From: Actinobacteria bacterium UBA959
GTDB taxonomy: Bacteria > Actinomycetota > Actinomycetes > S36-B12 > UBA5976
Length of the DNA stretch: 28,493 nt
Assembly (NCBI GenBank): GCA_002293025.1
Contig: DBCL01000016.1
Location: forward strand, 41,356-69,848
Direction: 5' to 3'
A program made the position numbers and the translations under genes. Positions 28,131 through 28,493 of this stretch are shown in pieces. The notes under the pieces were generated by a model. That model saw nothing but the letters and a program-made list of their open reading frames with translations, did not search any database and had not been told where the DNA came from. Positions within the stretch are counted from its first letter, which is position 1. Each line of letters opens with the position of its first letter.

Positions 28131-28493
28131 CTAGTCAATCAGACTTAACGCTAAGCCATCTAAAATGTCGTGTTCACTCACGATGATTTCACCTAAGCCA
28201 ACTTCATCCAAGATCATCTCTAGCACTAACGCTCCTGCAGCAATGACATCCACTCGGCCGGGATGCATAGCTGGTATTGCCGCTTTTTGGGTTCGAGTCA
28301 TCTCACGCAACATCTTGGCAACACGGGTAACTTCACTAGTTTTTATGACTGCTCCATGAAGTTTGGTCGGGTCATACTCGGTTAAACCAAGGGCAATCGC
28401 TGCAACAGTTGTTACAGTGCCTGCAACACCAATGATGCTGCCAGCAGTGGAGATCTCAACTTGGTTTGCAGCTTGTTCAATTGCTTTCTGGAT
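28131..28493 (-). CDS. ppx: Ppx/GppA exopolyphosphatase-family protein, C-terminal part (cut by window edge)
   Basis: The last 120 residues of a Ppx/GppA phosphatase enter from the right edge. Recognisable blocks are IIGVAGTVTTVAAIALGL (the second phosphate-binding loop), LHGAVIKTSEVTRVAKML, and MHPGRVDVIAAGALVLEMIL followed by VSEHDILDGLALSLID at the end. These ASKHA-fold enzymes degrade polyphosphate or pppGpp. The N-terminal half lies outside the window. Only the 5'-truncation by the window is seen, no break. Confidence 0.92.
   Translation of the reverse strand: MQKAIEQAANQVEISTAGSIIGVAGTVTTVAAIALGLTEYDPTKLHGAVIKTSEVTRVAKMLREMTRTQKAAIPAMHPGRVDVIAAGALVLEMILDEVGLGEIIVSEHDILDGLALSLID

Noticed and set aside
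1..28493. Mobile element, prophage, CRISPR array or restriction system
   Set aside because: No transposase, integrase, repeat-spacer array or defence gene is visible; the gene content is core metabolism in a known actinobacterial order.

Overview
The window is a gene-dense stretch of an actinobacterial chromosome of moderate to low GC (roughly 40-45% by eye). The actinobacterial assignment rests on family content: a mycothiol S-conjugate amidase (mca), DUF3117, an actinobacterial-type DapD, a 7Fe ferredoxin of the FdxC kind, a PIN-PhoH fusion, DUF4307 upstream of greA, and a DUF6542-like protein beside ychF and ispH. Low GC, very short intergenic gaps, overlapping convergent stops and frequent leaderless promoters suggest a streamlined free-living lineage such as freshwater acI / Nanopelagicales. 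That placement is inference. I see no insertion sequence, prophage, CRISPR array or rRNA, and no gene-free stretch over 300 bases.

Layout. 1-1120: the 5' part of a cpaF/tadA-type secretion ATPase (-) and a divergent two-TM hypothetical (+). 1161-5309: HAD hydrolase (-), mrp (+), htrA-tatB (-), O-methyltransferase (+), DUF3117 (-). This resembles the mycobacterial sigE region, but sigE and rseA are not there. 5404-8808: LOG phosphoribohydrolase and SRPBCC protein (-), dapD (+), fdxA-dapC (-). 8900-13819: cysS (+), small membrane protein (-), S9 peptidase (+), ychF (-). 13888-17279: DUF6542-like protein (+), secreted protein (-), ispH (-), xseA (-). 17312-22260: xseB-class I fumarase (+), lytic transglycosylase (-) with a perfect CRP/GlxR-type palindrome upstream, phoH (-), then a 53-aa membrane protein and uppS (-). 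22270-26112: mca (-), DUF4307-greA (+), MFS transporter (+), msrA (+). 26119-28493: ppx (partial)-udgB and ACT protein-def-tRNA, all on minus.

Two observations stand out. First, 13 starts are preceded by a TANNNT hexamer exactly six bases before the start codon, with no Shine-Dalgarno. This is the signature of leaderless transcripts and it corrects several gene starts. Second, the only tRNA has a UAA (leucine) anticodon but a class I body with a 5-nt variable loop, unlike normal tRNA-Leu; it lies 16 nt downstream of def.

The genes serve central functions: diaminopimelate/lysine synthesis (dapD, dapC), isoprenoids (ispH, uppS), redox and thiol defence (mca, msrA, fdxA), envelope export and quality control (tatB, htrA, transglycosylase), DNA repair (xseA/xseB, udgB), translation (cysS, ychF, def, tRNA), transcription elongation (greA) and the TCA cycle (fumarase).
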